A stretch of 46,413 nt of DNA from Heliobacteriaceae bacterium (GCA_028707535.1 JAQWAU010000011.1:1-46413); one strand, 5' to 3'. Positions 8,906 to 17,598 are shown, counted from the stretch's first letter. Program-made: numbers and translations. The notes: generated by a model not told the origin, from the sequence alone.

Positions 8906-9629
8906 CGATCCTGACGAATTCGACGCCGTTCAACTTGAGATTGAACGCCGCAAGAACCTCGGAAGACCCACAAGCAGCACGAGCATATTTGCATCAAGGC
9001 TTATCTGTGCGGATTGTGGCGGTCGCTTCGGCAAGAAGGTCTGGGGCAGTTATAAGGGCGATAAGACCTACCGCAAAGAGGTCTGGCAGTGCAATGATAA
9101 ATACAAACGGCTCGGTAACCCCGGAAAAGGATGCCAGACGCCACATATCACAGAAGAGGAGATTAAGGAAAGATTTTTAACGGCTTTCAACCAACTGATG
9201 AATGACCGCGATGGGCTAATTGAAGACTGCAGTCTTGCTCAAAACGTCCTTTGTGATACGACGGCGATTGATACGGAGCTTGCTGAATTATTCCGTGAGA
9301 TTGAGGTTGTCACCGAACTCTCCCGAAAGGCAATCTACGAGAATGCCCGTACAGCAGTAGACCAAACGGAATGGGCGGAGCGCAACAACGCCTACCTTGA
9401 ACGGCATCGCAAAGCTTCGGAGCGGGTCGATGAGTTGGAAGTTGCCAAGCGGGAGCGGCTCGGTAAGGGCAAAATCATCGAAGGCTTCATCAAAGACATC
9501 GAGAACCGCCCGCTTGCTATCGACGAGTTCGACGAAAAGCTGTGGCTTGCCGTAATCGACCAAGTGACGGTCGACCGAGATGGCAAAATGGCGTTCAGAT
9601 TCAAGAACGGCTCGGAAGTCACGGCTTAA
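8890..9629 (+). pseudogene. large serine recombinase, C-terminal half only
   Basis: From IDPDEFDAVQLEIERRK onward the protein matches the recombinase domain end and zinc beta-ribbon (CADCGG then CNDKYK and GKGC), followed by a coiled coil and a terminal segment ending FRFKNGSEVTA, as in site-specific recombinases of phages and conjugative elements. The catalytic resolvase domain (serine nucleophile) is missing; upstream the open frame runs antisense to hsdR. It is a remnant of the element that probably brought in the island. Confidence 0.8.
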
Positions 9630-9744
9630 CAATGCCAAATCAAGGTTTCCAATCAATCAAGGGTGTTGGCAATCTTAAATCATATAAAAACCCAGCAATC
9701 ATGCGGCTTTCTCGGTCAAGGTTGTAAGGTTGCCAAGGTATCCG

Positions 9745-9770
9745 GCTCGCCAATCGGCGAGCTGTTTTCT
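9745..9770 (+). terminator. terminator after the recombinase remnant
   Basis: GCTCGCC pairs perfectly with GGCGAGC around a four-base loop and is followed by TGTTTTCT. Confidence 0.55.
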
Positions 9771-9827
9771 TTGCCAAAATCTTTATTTTTAACGGGTCGG
9801 TGTATCGTTAAAAGATAGCCTGATTTT

Positions 9828-9847
9828 CGGTGCAACTTTTAACGATT
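9828..9847 (+). repeat. 20-bp direct repeat, right copy
   Basis: CGGTGCAACTTTTAACGATT differs from 242-261 at one base, in the same orientation. Similarity extends weakly upstream (GATTTT before each copy). Confidence 0.6.
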
Positions 9848-9972
9848 ACCTTTCTTTTAACGATTTGCCCCTGCGGCTGCCCCGAAAACCGTTATGGTTC
9901 GTGTCAAGTGTCCTCCGAAAATGGCTATTCAAAAACATCAACTATTGCTACAAGGCAAAGCCTATAAATGCA

Positions 9973-9998
9973 GAAAAGCCCAGTATTACTGGACTTTT
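9973..9998. terminator. hairpin matching the left-edge hairpin
   Basis: AAAAGCCCAGTA pairs with TACTGGACTTTT; the sequence is nearly the same as 129-155. It is terminator-like on either strand. Confidence 0.5.
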
Positions 9999-10030
9999 GG
10001 GCAAACAAAAAACCACCTGCTGACAAAATT

Positions 10031-10050
10031 CATTTTATCAATAGATGGTA
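10031..10050 (+). repeat. 20-bp inverted repeat, right copy
   Basis: CATTTTATCAATAGATGGTA here is the inverted partner of 202-221 (19 of 20). It ends 7 bp short of the tRNA-Ala 3' CCA, the usual integration side of tRNA-targeted elements. Confidence 0.65.
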
Positions 10051-10057
10051 TTTGATT

Positions 10058-10133
10058 TGGTGGAGATGAGGGGATTCGAACCCCTGACCTCCTGCATGCG
10101 AAGCAGGCGCTCTCCCAGCTGAGCCACACCCCC
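10058..10133 (-). tRNA. tRNA-Ala(CGC)
   Basis: Cloverleaf read on the minus strand: 5' acceptor GGGGGTG, D arm GCTCAGCTGGGAGAGC, anticodon loop TTCGCAT (anticodon CGC), T arm with GGTTCGAATCC, discriminator A and an encoded CCA. The 3' end faces the accessory island. A sigma-A promoter lies just upstream. Confidence 0.95.
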
Positions 10134-10152
10134 ACTTTAAACAACCGATTGC

Positions 10153-10181
10153 ATTATAACGAAAAATTCGCCGGGATGCAA
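10153..10181 (-). promoter_or_regulatory. sigma-A promoter of tRNA-Ala
   Basis: Minus-strand TTGCAT (10176-10181), 17-bp spacer, TATAAT (10153-10158), about 20 bp before the tRNA. Confidence 0.75.
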
Positions 10182-10192
10182 GGGCAGGGGGA

Positions 10193-10223
10193 AAAACAGG
10201 TGGAGGGGAATTCCCCCTCCACC
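10193..10223 (-). terminator. terminator of pyruvate:ferredoxin oxidoreductase
   Basis: GGTGGAGGGG pairs with CCCCTCCACC, followed on the minus strand by TGTTTTTC. It lies 28 bp after the gene's stop. Confidence 0.85.
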
Positions 10224-10251
10224 GCTGATTTTTTCCGGTTTTGCCGAAAAA

Positions 10252-13200
10252 CTAGCCTTGGGCCAGCCGCTTGTAGTTGCCGTACCGTTCCTTGGCATCC
10301 TCTTCGGTCTTGACGAAGAGCTCATCCGCCACTTCGGGGAAGAGTTGAGCCAGGGAAGCGTAACGGACTTCACCCGTGAGGAAATCACGGAACTTACCGA
10401 AATCGGGTTCCTTGGAATCCAGGCTGAACGGGTTTTTGCCTTGTTGCTTGAGATCCGGGTTGTACCGGAACAATTGCCAGTACCCGCTCTCCACAGCACG
10501 CTTGGCTTCGGTCATGCTCTTGCCCATGCCGGCTTTCAAGCCGTGGTTAATACACGGGCTGTAAGCAATGATCAGGGATGGTCCCTTATAGGCTTCGGCT
10601 TCACGGATGGCCTTGAGGGTCTGGGCATAGTCGGCGCCCATCGCGATCTGGGCAACATAGACATAGCCGTAGGACATGGCCATCATGCCGAGGTCTTTCT
10701 TCTTGGTCCGCTTACCGGCAGCCGCAAACTTGGCAATCGCCGCCGTCGGGGTTGACTTGGAGGACTGGCCACCGGTGTTGGAGTAAACTTCGGTGTCGTA
10801 ACACAGGATGTTTATATCCTCATTAGAGGCCAGAACGTGGTCCACCCCGCCGTAACCGATATCATAGGCCCAGCCGTCACCACCGAAGGCCCAGTTGGAA
10901 GTTTTCACCAGGAAGTCCTTCTTCGCCTGGATTTCACTAAGTACCGGGTTTCCGGCCGCCTGGGAGGGCAACAAAGCCATTACCTTGGCGGAAGCAATCT
11001 TGGAGGCAGGACCATCGAACATACCTTCGATCCACTCTTGGAAAGCGGCTTTCAGCTCGGCGGAAATATCCATCGCCAACGCTTCTTGCATTAAGGAAGC
11101 AAGCTTATTCCGGACTGCCCGGACCCCCAAGAACAGACCGAAACCGAATTCGGCACTATCCTCAAACAGGGAGTTCGACCAGGACGGACCCCGGCCTTCC
11201 TTGTTGACACAGAACGGCATTGCCGGTGCCGCGGCGCCCCAGATCGAGGAGCAACCCGTGGCGTTGGAGCAAAGCATCCGGTCACCAAAGAATTGGGTGA
11301 GAAGCTTGAGGTACGGGGTTTCACCGCAACCCGCACAGGCACCGGAGAATTCGAACAAGGGCTGCTGGAACTGACTGCCTTTGACGGTGTCGACATTCCA
11401 AAGATTGTCCTTGATGGAAACGGTAGTAAAGAAGTCCCAGTTGGGGATTTGAGCCTCGTTCTGGCTCTCGATCGGCTTCATCGCCAGGGCCTTGGTTTTG
11501 GCCGGGCAACAGGTCACACAACTGCCGCAACCGGCGCAGTCCAGGGCACTGACTTGCATCCGGTAGGACAGGCCGGCCAGTTGTTTGCCCACGGCAGGAA
11601 TAGCTTCAAAGGTCGCCGGTGCTTTGGCTGCTTCTTCCGCGTTGAGCAGGGCCGGCCGGATGGCGGCATGCGGGCAGACATAGGCGCACTGGTTACACTG
11701 AATGCAATTTTCCTTGATCCATTCGGGCACAAAAGCGGATACACCGCGTTTTTCGAATCGAGAGGTAGCGGTCGGGAAGGTGCCGTCTTCGCGTCCGGTA
11801 AACGCACTAACCGGCAGGTTGTCTCCTTCGCAACGGTTCATCGGCCGGAGAACATTCTTGACGAAATCAGGCTCGTCAATTTCCGCCGCAGCCTCGTCTA
11901 CCGCATTGGCCCAGGCAGCAGGAACATCAATCTTAACCACATCGGTCATGCCCTTATCGACCGAAGCGTTGTTCATGTTGACGATTTTTTCACCTTTTTT
12001 ACCGTAAGCCTTCTGAATGCTGTCTTTCAGGTAACCAATGGATTCGTCGACCGGAATAACCTTGGCCAGCTTGAAGAAGGCCGCCTGCATCACCATGTTG
12101 GTCCGGTTGCCCAGGCCAAGTTCAGCAGCGATATCCACGGCATTAATGGTGTAGAACTGGATGTTATGTTGGGCGATGAACCGCCTCATGCCCGCCGGCA
12201 GCTTTTCGTCCAGTTCTTCCGGTTTCCAGACGCAGTTAAGTAGGAAGGTACCACCGTCTTTAATCCCGGCCAGCAGGTCATAATTGTAAACATAAGACTG
12301 GTTGCTGCAGGAAATAAAGTCGGCCGTATTGATCAGGTAAGGCGCCTTGATGAGCTCTTTGCCGAACCGCAGGTGAGACATCGTCACCCCGCCGGATTTC
12401 TTAGAGTCATAAGCGAAGTAAGCCTGGGCGGACATATCGGTATTGTCGCCGATAATCTCGACAGCCTGCTTGTTCGCCCCTACCGTACCGTCGGAACCGA
12501 GACCCCAGAACTTGCACTGGATCGTCCCTTCCGGGGTGGTATCGATCGGGTCGCCAACCGGCAGGGAAGTAAAGGTCACATCATCAACAATGCTGATGGT
12601 GAAGTTGTTCTTCGGCGCATCGGCTTTCAGGTTTTCATAAACGGCCATGATGTCGGCCGGAGTGGTGTCTTTGGAACCAAGACCATAACGTCCACCCACG
12701 ATGAGCGGCCGGAAATCTTTGTCGTAGAAAATATTCCGGATATCCGCATACAAGGGCTCACCGGTTGCCCCAGGGGTCTTAATCCGGTCGAGTACGGCGA
12801 TCTTTTTCGCCGATTCCGGGAACACGTCGAAGAAATACTTGGCGGAGAAAGGCCGGTAGAGGTGGCACTTGATTACCCCAACTTTTTCCCCTTTGGCAGT
12901 CAGGAAGTCAATCACCTGGTCAATCGTGTCACAGACCGAACCCATAGCAACGATGATCCGTTCGGCATCAGGAGCGCCATAGTAATTAAAGGGCTTGTAC
13001 TCCCGGCCGGTTAGTTCGCTGATCTGCTTCATGTAGTCGGCAACAATGTCCGGTACCGCATCAAAGAAGGGGTTGCAAGCTTCACGGGCTTGGAAGAAAA
13101 TATCCGGGTTCTGGTTGGTGCCCCGAATTACCGGCCGGGCCGGATTCAAAGAGTTTTCCCGGAAAGCCTTGATGGCATCCCAGTCGACCAGCTTGGCAAA

Positions 13201-13770
13201 ATCCGCGTAGTCGATGACTTCGATCTTTTGTTGCTCGTGGGAGGTTCTAAACCCGTCAAAGAAATGCAGGAACGGAATGCGGGACTTAATCGCCGCCAGG
13301 TGAGCCACCCCACCCAGGTCCATTACTTCCTGCACACTGTTGGTTGCCAGCATGGCAAACCCGGTCTGGACAGTCGACATGACGTCAGAGTGGTCACCGA
13401 AAATATTCAGCGAATGGGTGGCCAGGGAACGAGCGGTAACGTGCAACACCCCGGGCAGAAACTCACCGGCAATCTTGTACATGTTCGGAATCATAAGTAA
13501 AAGGCCTTGTGAGGCGGTGTAAGAAGTTGTCAGCGCCCCGGCGCACAGGGAACCGTGTAATGCCCCGGCCGCCCCGGCTTCTGATTGCATTTCGACAACA
13601 TTGACCGTTTGTCCGAAAATGTTCTTTTGGCCTAATGCGCTCCACTCGTCTGCATATTCGGCCATCGGTGAAGATGGAGTGATCGGGAAAATCGCCGCCA
13701 CTTCGGTAAAAGCATAAGATACATATGCCGCGGCTTTGTTCCCATCCATTGTTTTCATATTCTTAGCCAA
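10252..13770 (-). CDS. nifJ: pyruvate:ferredoxin (flavodoxin) oxidoreductase, single chain
   Basis: Cytoplasmic enzyme: pyruvate + CoA + oxidised ferredoxin to acetyl-CoA + CO2 + reduced ferredoxin. At 1172 residues it has the usual length of the homodimeric type. Domains in order: N-terminal pyruvate-binding domain (FPITPSSPMAEYADEW), CoA/linker domains, a two-cluster ferredoxin insert near residues 690-755 (CIQCNQCAYVCP and CAGCGSCVTCCP), and the thiamine-diphosphate domain with CAGCGETPY near 813 and GDGWAYDIGYGG further on, including the extra cysteines of the proximal cluster. The start is TTG: GGGGGA lies 6-7 nt upstream. It is monocistronic, with its own terminator and a 370-bp upstream region. 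It is central to anaerobic pyruvate metabolism and a ferredoxin source for the formate system nearby. Confidence 0.97.
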   Translation of the reverse strand: MAKNMKTMDGNKAAAYVSYAFTEVAAIFPITPSSPMAEYADEWSALGQKNIFGQTVNVVEMQSEAGAAGALHGSLCAGALTTSYTASQGLLLMIPNMYKIAGEFLPGVLHVTARSLATHSLNIFGDHSDVMSTVQTGFAMLATNSVQEVMDLGGVAHLAAIKSRIPFLHFFDGFRTSHEQQKIEVIDYADFAKLVDWDAIKAFRENSLNPARPVIRGTNQNPDIFFQAREACNPFFDAVPDIVADYMKQISELTGREYKPFNYYGAPDAERIIVAMGSVCDTIDQVIDFLTAKGEKVGVIKCHLYRPFSAKYFFDVFPESAKKIAVLDRIKTPGATGEPLYADIRNIFYDKDFRPLIVGGRYGLGSKDTTPADIMAVYENLKADAPKNNFTISIVDDVTFTSLPVGDPIDTTPEGTIQCKFWGLGSDGTVGANKQAVEIIGDNTDMSAQAYFAYDSKKSGGVTMSHLRFGKELIKAPYLINTADFISCSNQSYVYNYDLLAGIKDGGTFLLNCVWKPEELDEKLPAGMRRFIAQHNIQFYTINAVDIAAELGLGNRTNMVMQAAFFKLAKVIPVDESIGYLKDSIQKAYGKKGEKIVNMNNASVDKGMTDVVKIDVPAAWANAVDEAAAEIDEPDFVKNVLRPMNRCEGDNLPVSAFTGREDGTFPTATSRFEKRGVSAFVPEWIKENCIQCNQCAYVCPHAAIRPALLNAEEAAKAPATFEAIPAVGKQLAGLSYRMQVSALDCAGCGSCVTCCPAKTKALAMKPIESQNEAQIPNWDFFTTVSIKDNLWNVDTVKGSQFQQPLFEFSGACAGCGETPYLKLLTQFFGDRMLCSNATGCSSIWGAAAPAMPFCVNKEGRGPSWSNSLFEDSAEFGFGLFLGVRAVRNKLASLMQEALAMDISAELKAAFQEWIEGMFDGPASKIASAKVMALLPSQAAGNPVLSEIQAKKDFLVKTSNWAFGGDGWAYDIGYGGVDHVLASNEDINILCYDTEVYSNTGGQSSKSTPTAAIAKFAAAGKRTKKKDLGMMAMSYGYVYVAQIAMGADYAQTLKAIREAEAYKGPSLIIAYSPCINHGLKAGMGKSMTEAKRAVESGYWQLFRYNPDLKQQGKNPFSLDSKEPDFGKFRDFLTGEVRYASLAQLFPEVADELFVKTEEDAKERYGNYKRLAQG

Positions 13771-14140
13771 TTTTATCCCCCTTTTTTTTGATTATCTTAA
13801 GTAGCTCAGAATTACTAAGTCATCCCCTCCCTCATTTACCAACTATAAGGGGACCGCTCAATTATTGTTGAATAATTGCGGCACAATTGAGACAAATCCC
13901 GCTACCGGCTTGCCTCTCAATGTTTAATGCACCCCTCCCAAAAAAATACTGTCCTGCCTGTTTACGATTGTCCCGGGATCCGGAGGTGTTGTTAGGAATT
14001 GCAAGCCCATTCAGAATTTAGCGAAAACTTTAAGGATTCGCATCCGATAGAATATCTTCAGGCGTAAAACCTGTTTTTTTAATTATACTACACAAACTCG
14101 CATTTTCCTTTTGACCAAGCACAAATTTATTGAAAAATGG
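13771..14140. promoter_or_regulatory. upstream region of nifJ with dyads
   Basis: No gene. On the minus strand a TATAAT box occurs around 14080 (GTAGTATAATT), without a well-placed -35. An imperfect dyad at 13854-13881 (CCGC and AATTATT arms) and a 7-bp dyad ATTGAGA/TCTCAAT at about 13887-13922 lie between it and the gene. Neither has a T tract, so they look like operators or mRNA structures rather than terminators. A short TTGACTTAG-like run is not convincing as a promoter. Confidence 0.4.
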
Positions 14141-14410
14141 TTAACTGAGCAAATATTGCAACATAATCACCAAAAGAAAACCCGGTAAACCAAGACACCC
14201 GACGAGTAAAGCGGTGAACAAGTTTACCGGCAGGGTAAAGCCGAAAGGCCCCCCGAGCAAATTGGTTCCAGCCAACATCAAAAGTCCAAGCAGCGAGTTG
14301 AAAGCCAGCTTAAACACCCAGCGTAGCGGCCGCAAAAAAACACTCCCGGCAGCCATTAAAAAAAGGGCCCCGAGGCCCGTTAAGGCCAACCCCTCAGCCG
14401 TTACATTCAT
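14141..14410 (-). CDS. bofA: BofA, pro-sigma-K processing inhibitor
   Basis: Small integral membrane protein of the forespore outer membrane that restrains the SpoIVFB protease until sigma-K is needed. Its 89 residues form hydrophobic segments, with the family signature LLGGPFGFTLPVNLFTALLV and a GLPGFLLV stretch near the end. GGAGGGGG lies about 8 nt before the ATG. The order dnaX-ybaB-recR-bofA matches the Bacillus dnaX-yaaK-recR-yaaL-bofA cluster, lacking yaaL. It is direct evidence for an endospore former. Confidence 0.9.
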   Translation of the reverse strand: MNVTAEGLALTGLGALFLMAAGSVFLRPLRWVFKLAFNSLLGLLMLAGTNLLGGPFGFTLPVNLFTALLVGCLGLPGFLLVIMLQYLLS

Positions 14411-14491
14411 TATTTCGCCCCCTCCCCTAGCCTGTCCTTTGCCATGTATACGCTTTAGGGAACGAAAACAGAACCGGCTCTCCGCTCCGGT

Positions 14492-15091
14492 TTAAATTTC
14501 CCGGCGTCCCTCCAGGGCCCGCAGAAGGGTGACTTGATCAGCATACTCGAGATCAGCACCAACCGGCAGCCCGTGGGCAATCCGGGTGACCTTAACCCCC
14601 AGTGGTTTAATTAACCTGGCCAAATGGGCGGCGGTTGCTTCTCCTTCGACCGTCGGACTGGTAGCAATAATTACTTCTTGCAGTTGCGGGTCGCCAAGTC
14701 GCGCAAGCAATTCTTTAATCCGCAATTCGCCAGGACCGATACCTTCCAACGGCGATAATACACCGTGGAGAACGTGATATAAACCGTGAAATTCACGGAT
14801 TTTTTCCACCGCCACCACATCCCGGGGTTCGGCGACAACACAAATTACCCGCCGGTCCCGCCGGGAGTCACCACATACCCGGCAAGGGTCGGCATCGGTC
14901 AAATTCGCGCAAATCGAACAAAACCGGATTTTGTCGTGGGCGTCGACAATCGCCCGCGCCAGGGCAACCGCCTCATTCCGGGGAACATGCAGCAAAAAAA
15001 ACGCCAGCCGTTGGGCCGTTTTCGGCCCCACCCCCGGTAATTTGGCCAGTTCCTCAATCAACAGGGCAATCGGCTCGGCATAGTAAAACAT
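14492..15091 (-). CDS. recR: recombination protein RecR
   Basis: Ring-forming DNA-binding protein of RecFOR recombinational gap repair. Its 199 residues show the N-terminal helix-hairpin-helix ([15 protein letters not shown]), a zinc finger with Cys58, Cys61, Cys70 and Cys73, and a Toprim domain from about residue 80 ([15 protein letters not shown]) ending in the Walker-B-like [16 protein letters not shown]. It begins 3 nt after ybaB, so the two are co-transcribed. Confidence 0.96.
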   Translation of the reverse strand: MFYYAEPIALLIEELAKLPGVGPKTAQRLAFFLLHVPRNEAVALARAIVDAHDKIRFCSICANLTDADPCRVCGDSRRDRRVICVVAEPRDVVAVEKIREFHGLYHVLHGVLSPLEGIGPGELRIKELLARLGDPQLQEVIIATSPTVEGEATAAHLARLIKPLGVKVTRIAHGLPVGADLEYADQVTLLRALEGRREI

Positions 15092-15094
15092 CAG

Positions 15095-15412
15095 TTAAAA
15101 CATTCCGGGAATTTTTAAGCCGCCGGTAATCTTGGCCATTTCCTGGGCAGTCATTTCCTGGGCTTTGCCCAAGGCTTCGTTTACTGCCGTCAATACCAGA
15201 TCCTGCAACATTTCGATATCCTCGGGATCAACCGCCTCCGGGGAAATGGTGACCGCCACCAGTTCATTTTTGCCGTTGGCCACCACTTTAACCGCCCCGC
15301 CGCCCACTGTTGCTTCAACGGTGCGTTCAGCCAATTCCTCTTGCAGTCGGGCCATATCCGCTTGCATTTTCTGCACTTGTTTCATCATCTTTTGCATATT
15401 GCCACCAAACAC
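15095..15412 (-). CDS. YbaB/EbfC nucleoid-associated protein
   Basis: DNA-binding dimer of 105 residues usually encoded between dnaX and recR. It shows the N-terminal helix MQKMMKQVQKMQADMARLQ and the core TVEATVGGGAVKVVANGKNE. I chose the GTG at 15412 (VFGGNMQKMM): AAGGGGG lies 8 nt upstream and the protein length fits the family. A longer in-frame start at 15490 would add an unrelated 26-residue extension. Confidence 0.93.
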   Translation of the reverse strand: MFGGNMQKMMKQVQKMQADMARLQEELAERTVEATVGGGAVKVVANGKNELVAVTISPEAVDPEDIEMLQDLVLTAVNEALGKAQEMTAQEMAKITGGLKIPGMF

Positions 15413-15550
15413 AAAAATCTCCCCCTTTCCTTGACGGGACAAGTTTATCACAATTCCCCGGCCGAATAAAGCCGGAAGGGAAAACACCAAGATCTCCCGG
15501 TATATTAATTTGGTTCCGGTTTCATGCTATCCGGTAGGGAGGTGATCTTT

Positions 15551-15682
15551 TTGGCAAAACGCGACAAGGCCAATCCTAAGGCCCGCAAACCCAAAGCCGA
15601 CACCGCCGACCGGATCGAAGCCGCCAGCGAGCTTTGTCCTAATGCCTGCGCCGGCGAACAAAACAGTTCGAAGGAACAATAA
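15551..15682 (+). CDS. small hypothetical protein, 43 aa
   Basis: TTG-started ORF with a very good Shine-Dalgarno (GGGAGGTGAT) upstream. The product is basic and Lys/Ala-rich at the N-terminus (MAKRDKANPKARKPKAD) with a CPNAC pair of cysteines near residue 33. It runs opposite to the ybaB and dnaX genes on either side and is followed 22 bp later by another small ORF. I do not recognise a family. Confidence 0.6.
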   Translation: MAKRDKANPKARKPKADTADRIEAASELCPNACAGEQNSSKEQ

Positions 15683-15704
15683 ACTACAAGAGGTGCACAG
15701 TTTA

Positions 15705-15845
15705 ATGATGAAAAAAAATGAGCCGGTAAAGCCCCAGAGGGATAACACCATCTTGCCGGAAATCACTGAAGGTCTCAATCCCGATGATTTCCCGGAAGCC
15801 GGCGTAGACGAAAACAATGTTCCTTTACGTCACTCCCCCAGTTAA
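15705..15845 (+). CDS. small hypothetical protein, 46 aa
   Basis: Starts at a double ATG with AGAGGTG 9 nt upstream. The product begins MMKKNEPVKPQRDN and is acidic in the second half (EITEGLNPDDFPEAGVDENN). It forms a two-gene plus-strand unit with the 43-aa ORF, ended by the hairpin at 15859. An upstream in-frame ATG at 15642 would overlap the first ORF and has no ribosome binding site. Family unknown. Confidence 0.55.
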   Translation: MMKKNEPVKPQRDNTILPEITEGLNPDDFPEAGVDENNVPLRHSPS

Positions 15846-15858
15846 TGCTGGGCTGTTT

Positions 15859-15885
15859 AAACCGGGTATTTATGCCCGGTTTTTC
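15859..15885. terminator. bidirectional terminator
   Basis: AAACCGGGTA pairs with TGCCCGGTTT (one wobble) and is followed by a T run on the plus strand. It lies between the convergent small ORFs and dnaX. Confidence 0.8.
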
Positions 15886-15889
15886 GTTA

Positions 15890-17518
15890 TTAAAATGAAG
15901 GTTTGGTAAAAAGTTCGTCCTCGGCAAACTCGACAGCCAAATCCGGCTGCCCGAAAACCTCGCGAATCAACCGGGGATCAGCCCAGGGAGCTGCCGGCCC
16001 CGGCCTACTGCCATCCTGTGGCTTGGTTAGGTTTTCGCCTTTTTGTTGTTCCCAGTGCTTTTCCGGCCAGAAAAAGACCCTCACCGGCACCCCCAAGCTT
16101 GCCGCGAATTCTGCTTGGGCGGCTGCCGCCACCGCTTCCAGCCGCGAATCGCCAACTTTAGGGAAACGGGGGTTGTTGTGTACTAAATAAACCCGGTCCT
16201 CCTGCGCAACCACCCGGGTCTGTTCCTCAAGGAGAACGCGCAGCCCGGGTAAACCGGTCACCCGGTTGATTACCCGCTCCACTACATCCGGCCATTGTTC
16301 TTGTACCAGGTCCAGGTCCAGGCCATCAGCCTGATTCGGCCCACCCGGCGCTTCCTTTTGCGAAACAGCAGCCGGTCGTTCCGCTTCCTTTAGGGAAGGG
16401 GCCGGTTTATTTGCCGGGTCTTTTGGCATTTCCCGCCGGGCAACCCGGACAAAGGCTACTTCCAGCAAAATCCGGGGATAAGAACTCCACTTCATTTGGT
16501 TTTCGGCTTCACCCAAGACAACCAGGCAGCTTTCCAATTCCGCTGGTGAATAAGCCGGATTTTGCTTAATCCGGTCAACAATCCCGGCCTCAATCGCCAC
16601 TAATTCTTCCCCACCGGGAACAGTTTGCAGGATCAACCGGTCCCGATAATGTTCCATTAGGTCCCGGGTTAGCAGCCGGATCTCCTTGCCGGCATTGAAT
16701 ATTTCGTTTAAGGAAACCAAGGCGCCGCCCAGGTCACCCTGACCCAGGTGCTGGGCCAAGGAATAAAGCTGCTCATCTTCGACAGTCCCCAAAACCACCG
16801 TTACATCCGCCAAGGTAAGCGGTGAACCGCCAAAGGCGATACACTGGTCCAAAATACTCAAGGCATCCCGCATCCCGCCGTCGGCTTTACGGGCGATATA
16901 ACGGAGAATTTCCGGGTCGGCCTGCACATCTTCGTGGCGGCAAACCCTGGTCAACTGATCCGTGATTTGCTCGATCCCCAACCGGCGAAAGTCAAACCTT
17001 TGACACCGGGAAAGCACGGTAGCCGGCACCTTGTGCGCCTCGGTCGTCGCCAAAACAAAAACTACGTTTGCCGGTGGCTCTTCCAAGGTTTTTAACAAAG
17101 CGTTAAAAGCCTCGGTGGTCAACATGTGCACCTCATCGATTATATAAACCTTGTATTTTCCTTCCTGCGGCGCGTACTTAACCTGTTCCCGGAGTTCCCG
17201 GATCTCATCCACCCCCCGGTTGGAGGCAGCATCGATCTCCAAGACATCCCGGGCCGTACCCAGATTGACCGCCTGACAATTCGGACACGCATTACACGGG
17301 CGGTCGGCTTCCGTCGCTCCACCGGTACAGTTAAGCGCTTTCGCCAGAATTTTGGCCGTCGTGGTTTTCCCCGTACCCCGCGGGCCGCAAAAAAGATAGG
17401 CATGCGCAACCCGTCCGTAAATCAACGCGTTTTGCAAGGTACGGCTCACGTGTTCCTGACCGATTAATTCCGGGAAAGTTTGGGGCCGCCATTCCCGGTA
17501 GAGTGCTGAATAGGCCAT
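15890..17518 (-). CDS. dnaX: DNA polymerase III subunit gamma/tau
   Basis: Clamp-loader ATPase of the replicative polymerase. The 542 residues start YSALYREWRPQTFPELIGQ. They show Walker A GPRGTGKT (about 45-52), a zinc module with four cysteines in CTGGATEADRPCNACPNC (about 64-81), Walker B IIDEVHML, and the SRC sensor in TVLSRCQRFDF. The C-terminal part is divergent and Pro-rich, as usual for tau. The ATG at 17518 is chosen because GGAGG lies 5 nt upstream; an in-frame ATG at 17536 sits upstream of that site. First of the dnaX-ybaB-recR-bofA genes. Confidence 0.96.
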   Translation of the reverse strand: MAYSALYREWRPQTFPELIGQEHVSRTLQNALIYGRVAHAYLFCGPRGTGKTTTAKILAKALNCTGGATEADRPCNACPNCQAVNLGTARDVLEIDAASNRGVDEIRELREQVKYAPQEGKYKVYIIDEVHMLTTEAFNALLKTLEEPPANVVFVLATTEAHKVPATVLSRCQRFDFRRLGIEQITDQLTRVCRHEDVQADPEILRYIARKADGGMRDALSILDQCIAFGGSPLTLADVTVVLGTVEDEQLYSLAQHLGQGDLGGALVSLNEIFNAGKEIRLLTRDLMEHYRDRLILQTVPGGEELVAIEAGIVDRIKQNPAYSPAELESCLVVLGEAENQMKWSSYPRILLEVAFVRVARREMPKDPANKPAPSLKEAERPAAVSQKEAPGGPNQADGLDLDLVQEQWPDVVERVINRVTGLPGLRVLLEEQTRVVAQEDRVYLVHNNPRFPKVGDSRLEAVAAAAQAEFAASLGVPVRVFFWPEKHWEQQKGENLTKPQDGSRPGPAAPWADPRLIREVFGQPDLAVEFAEDELFTKPSF

Positions 17519-17550
17519 ACCATCCTCCGGTCGCAAAGTATTGATACAGG

Positions 17551-17576
17551 AAAAAAGATGGTGAAAACCATCTTTT
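17551..17576 (-). terminator. terminator of SRP RNA
   Basis: AAAAGATGGT pairs perfectly with ACCATCTTTT around a four-base loop. The minus strand continues with a T run. It lies between the SRP RNA and dnaX. Confidence 0.85.
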
Positions 17577-17598
17577 CGCTGCGGAAAATAAAATTAAT

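Larger units (their letters stand above)
9630..10057. other. right edge of island, non-coding
   Basis: There is no supportable gene in these 428 bases. They hold the recombinase terminator, one direct-repeat copy (9828-9847), several TTTTAACGAT words, a hairpin shared with the left edge, and the right inverted-repeat copy ending 7 bp from the tRNA-Ala CCA end. Confidence 0.6.

Noticed and set aside
11293-12243. 316-codon plus-strand ORF inside the PFOR gene
   Set aside because: Shadow of the PFOR coding frame, no start signals and no family resemblance.
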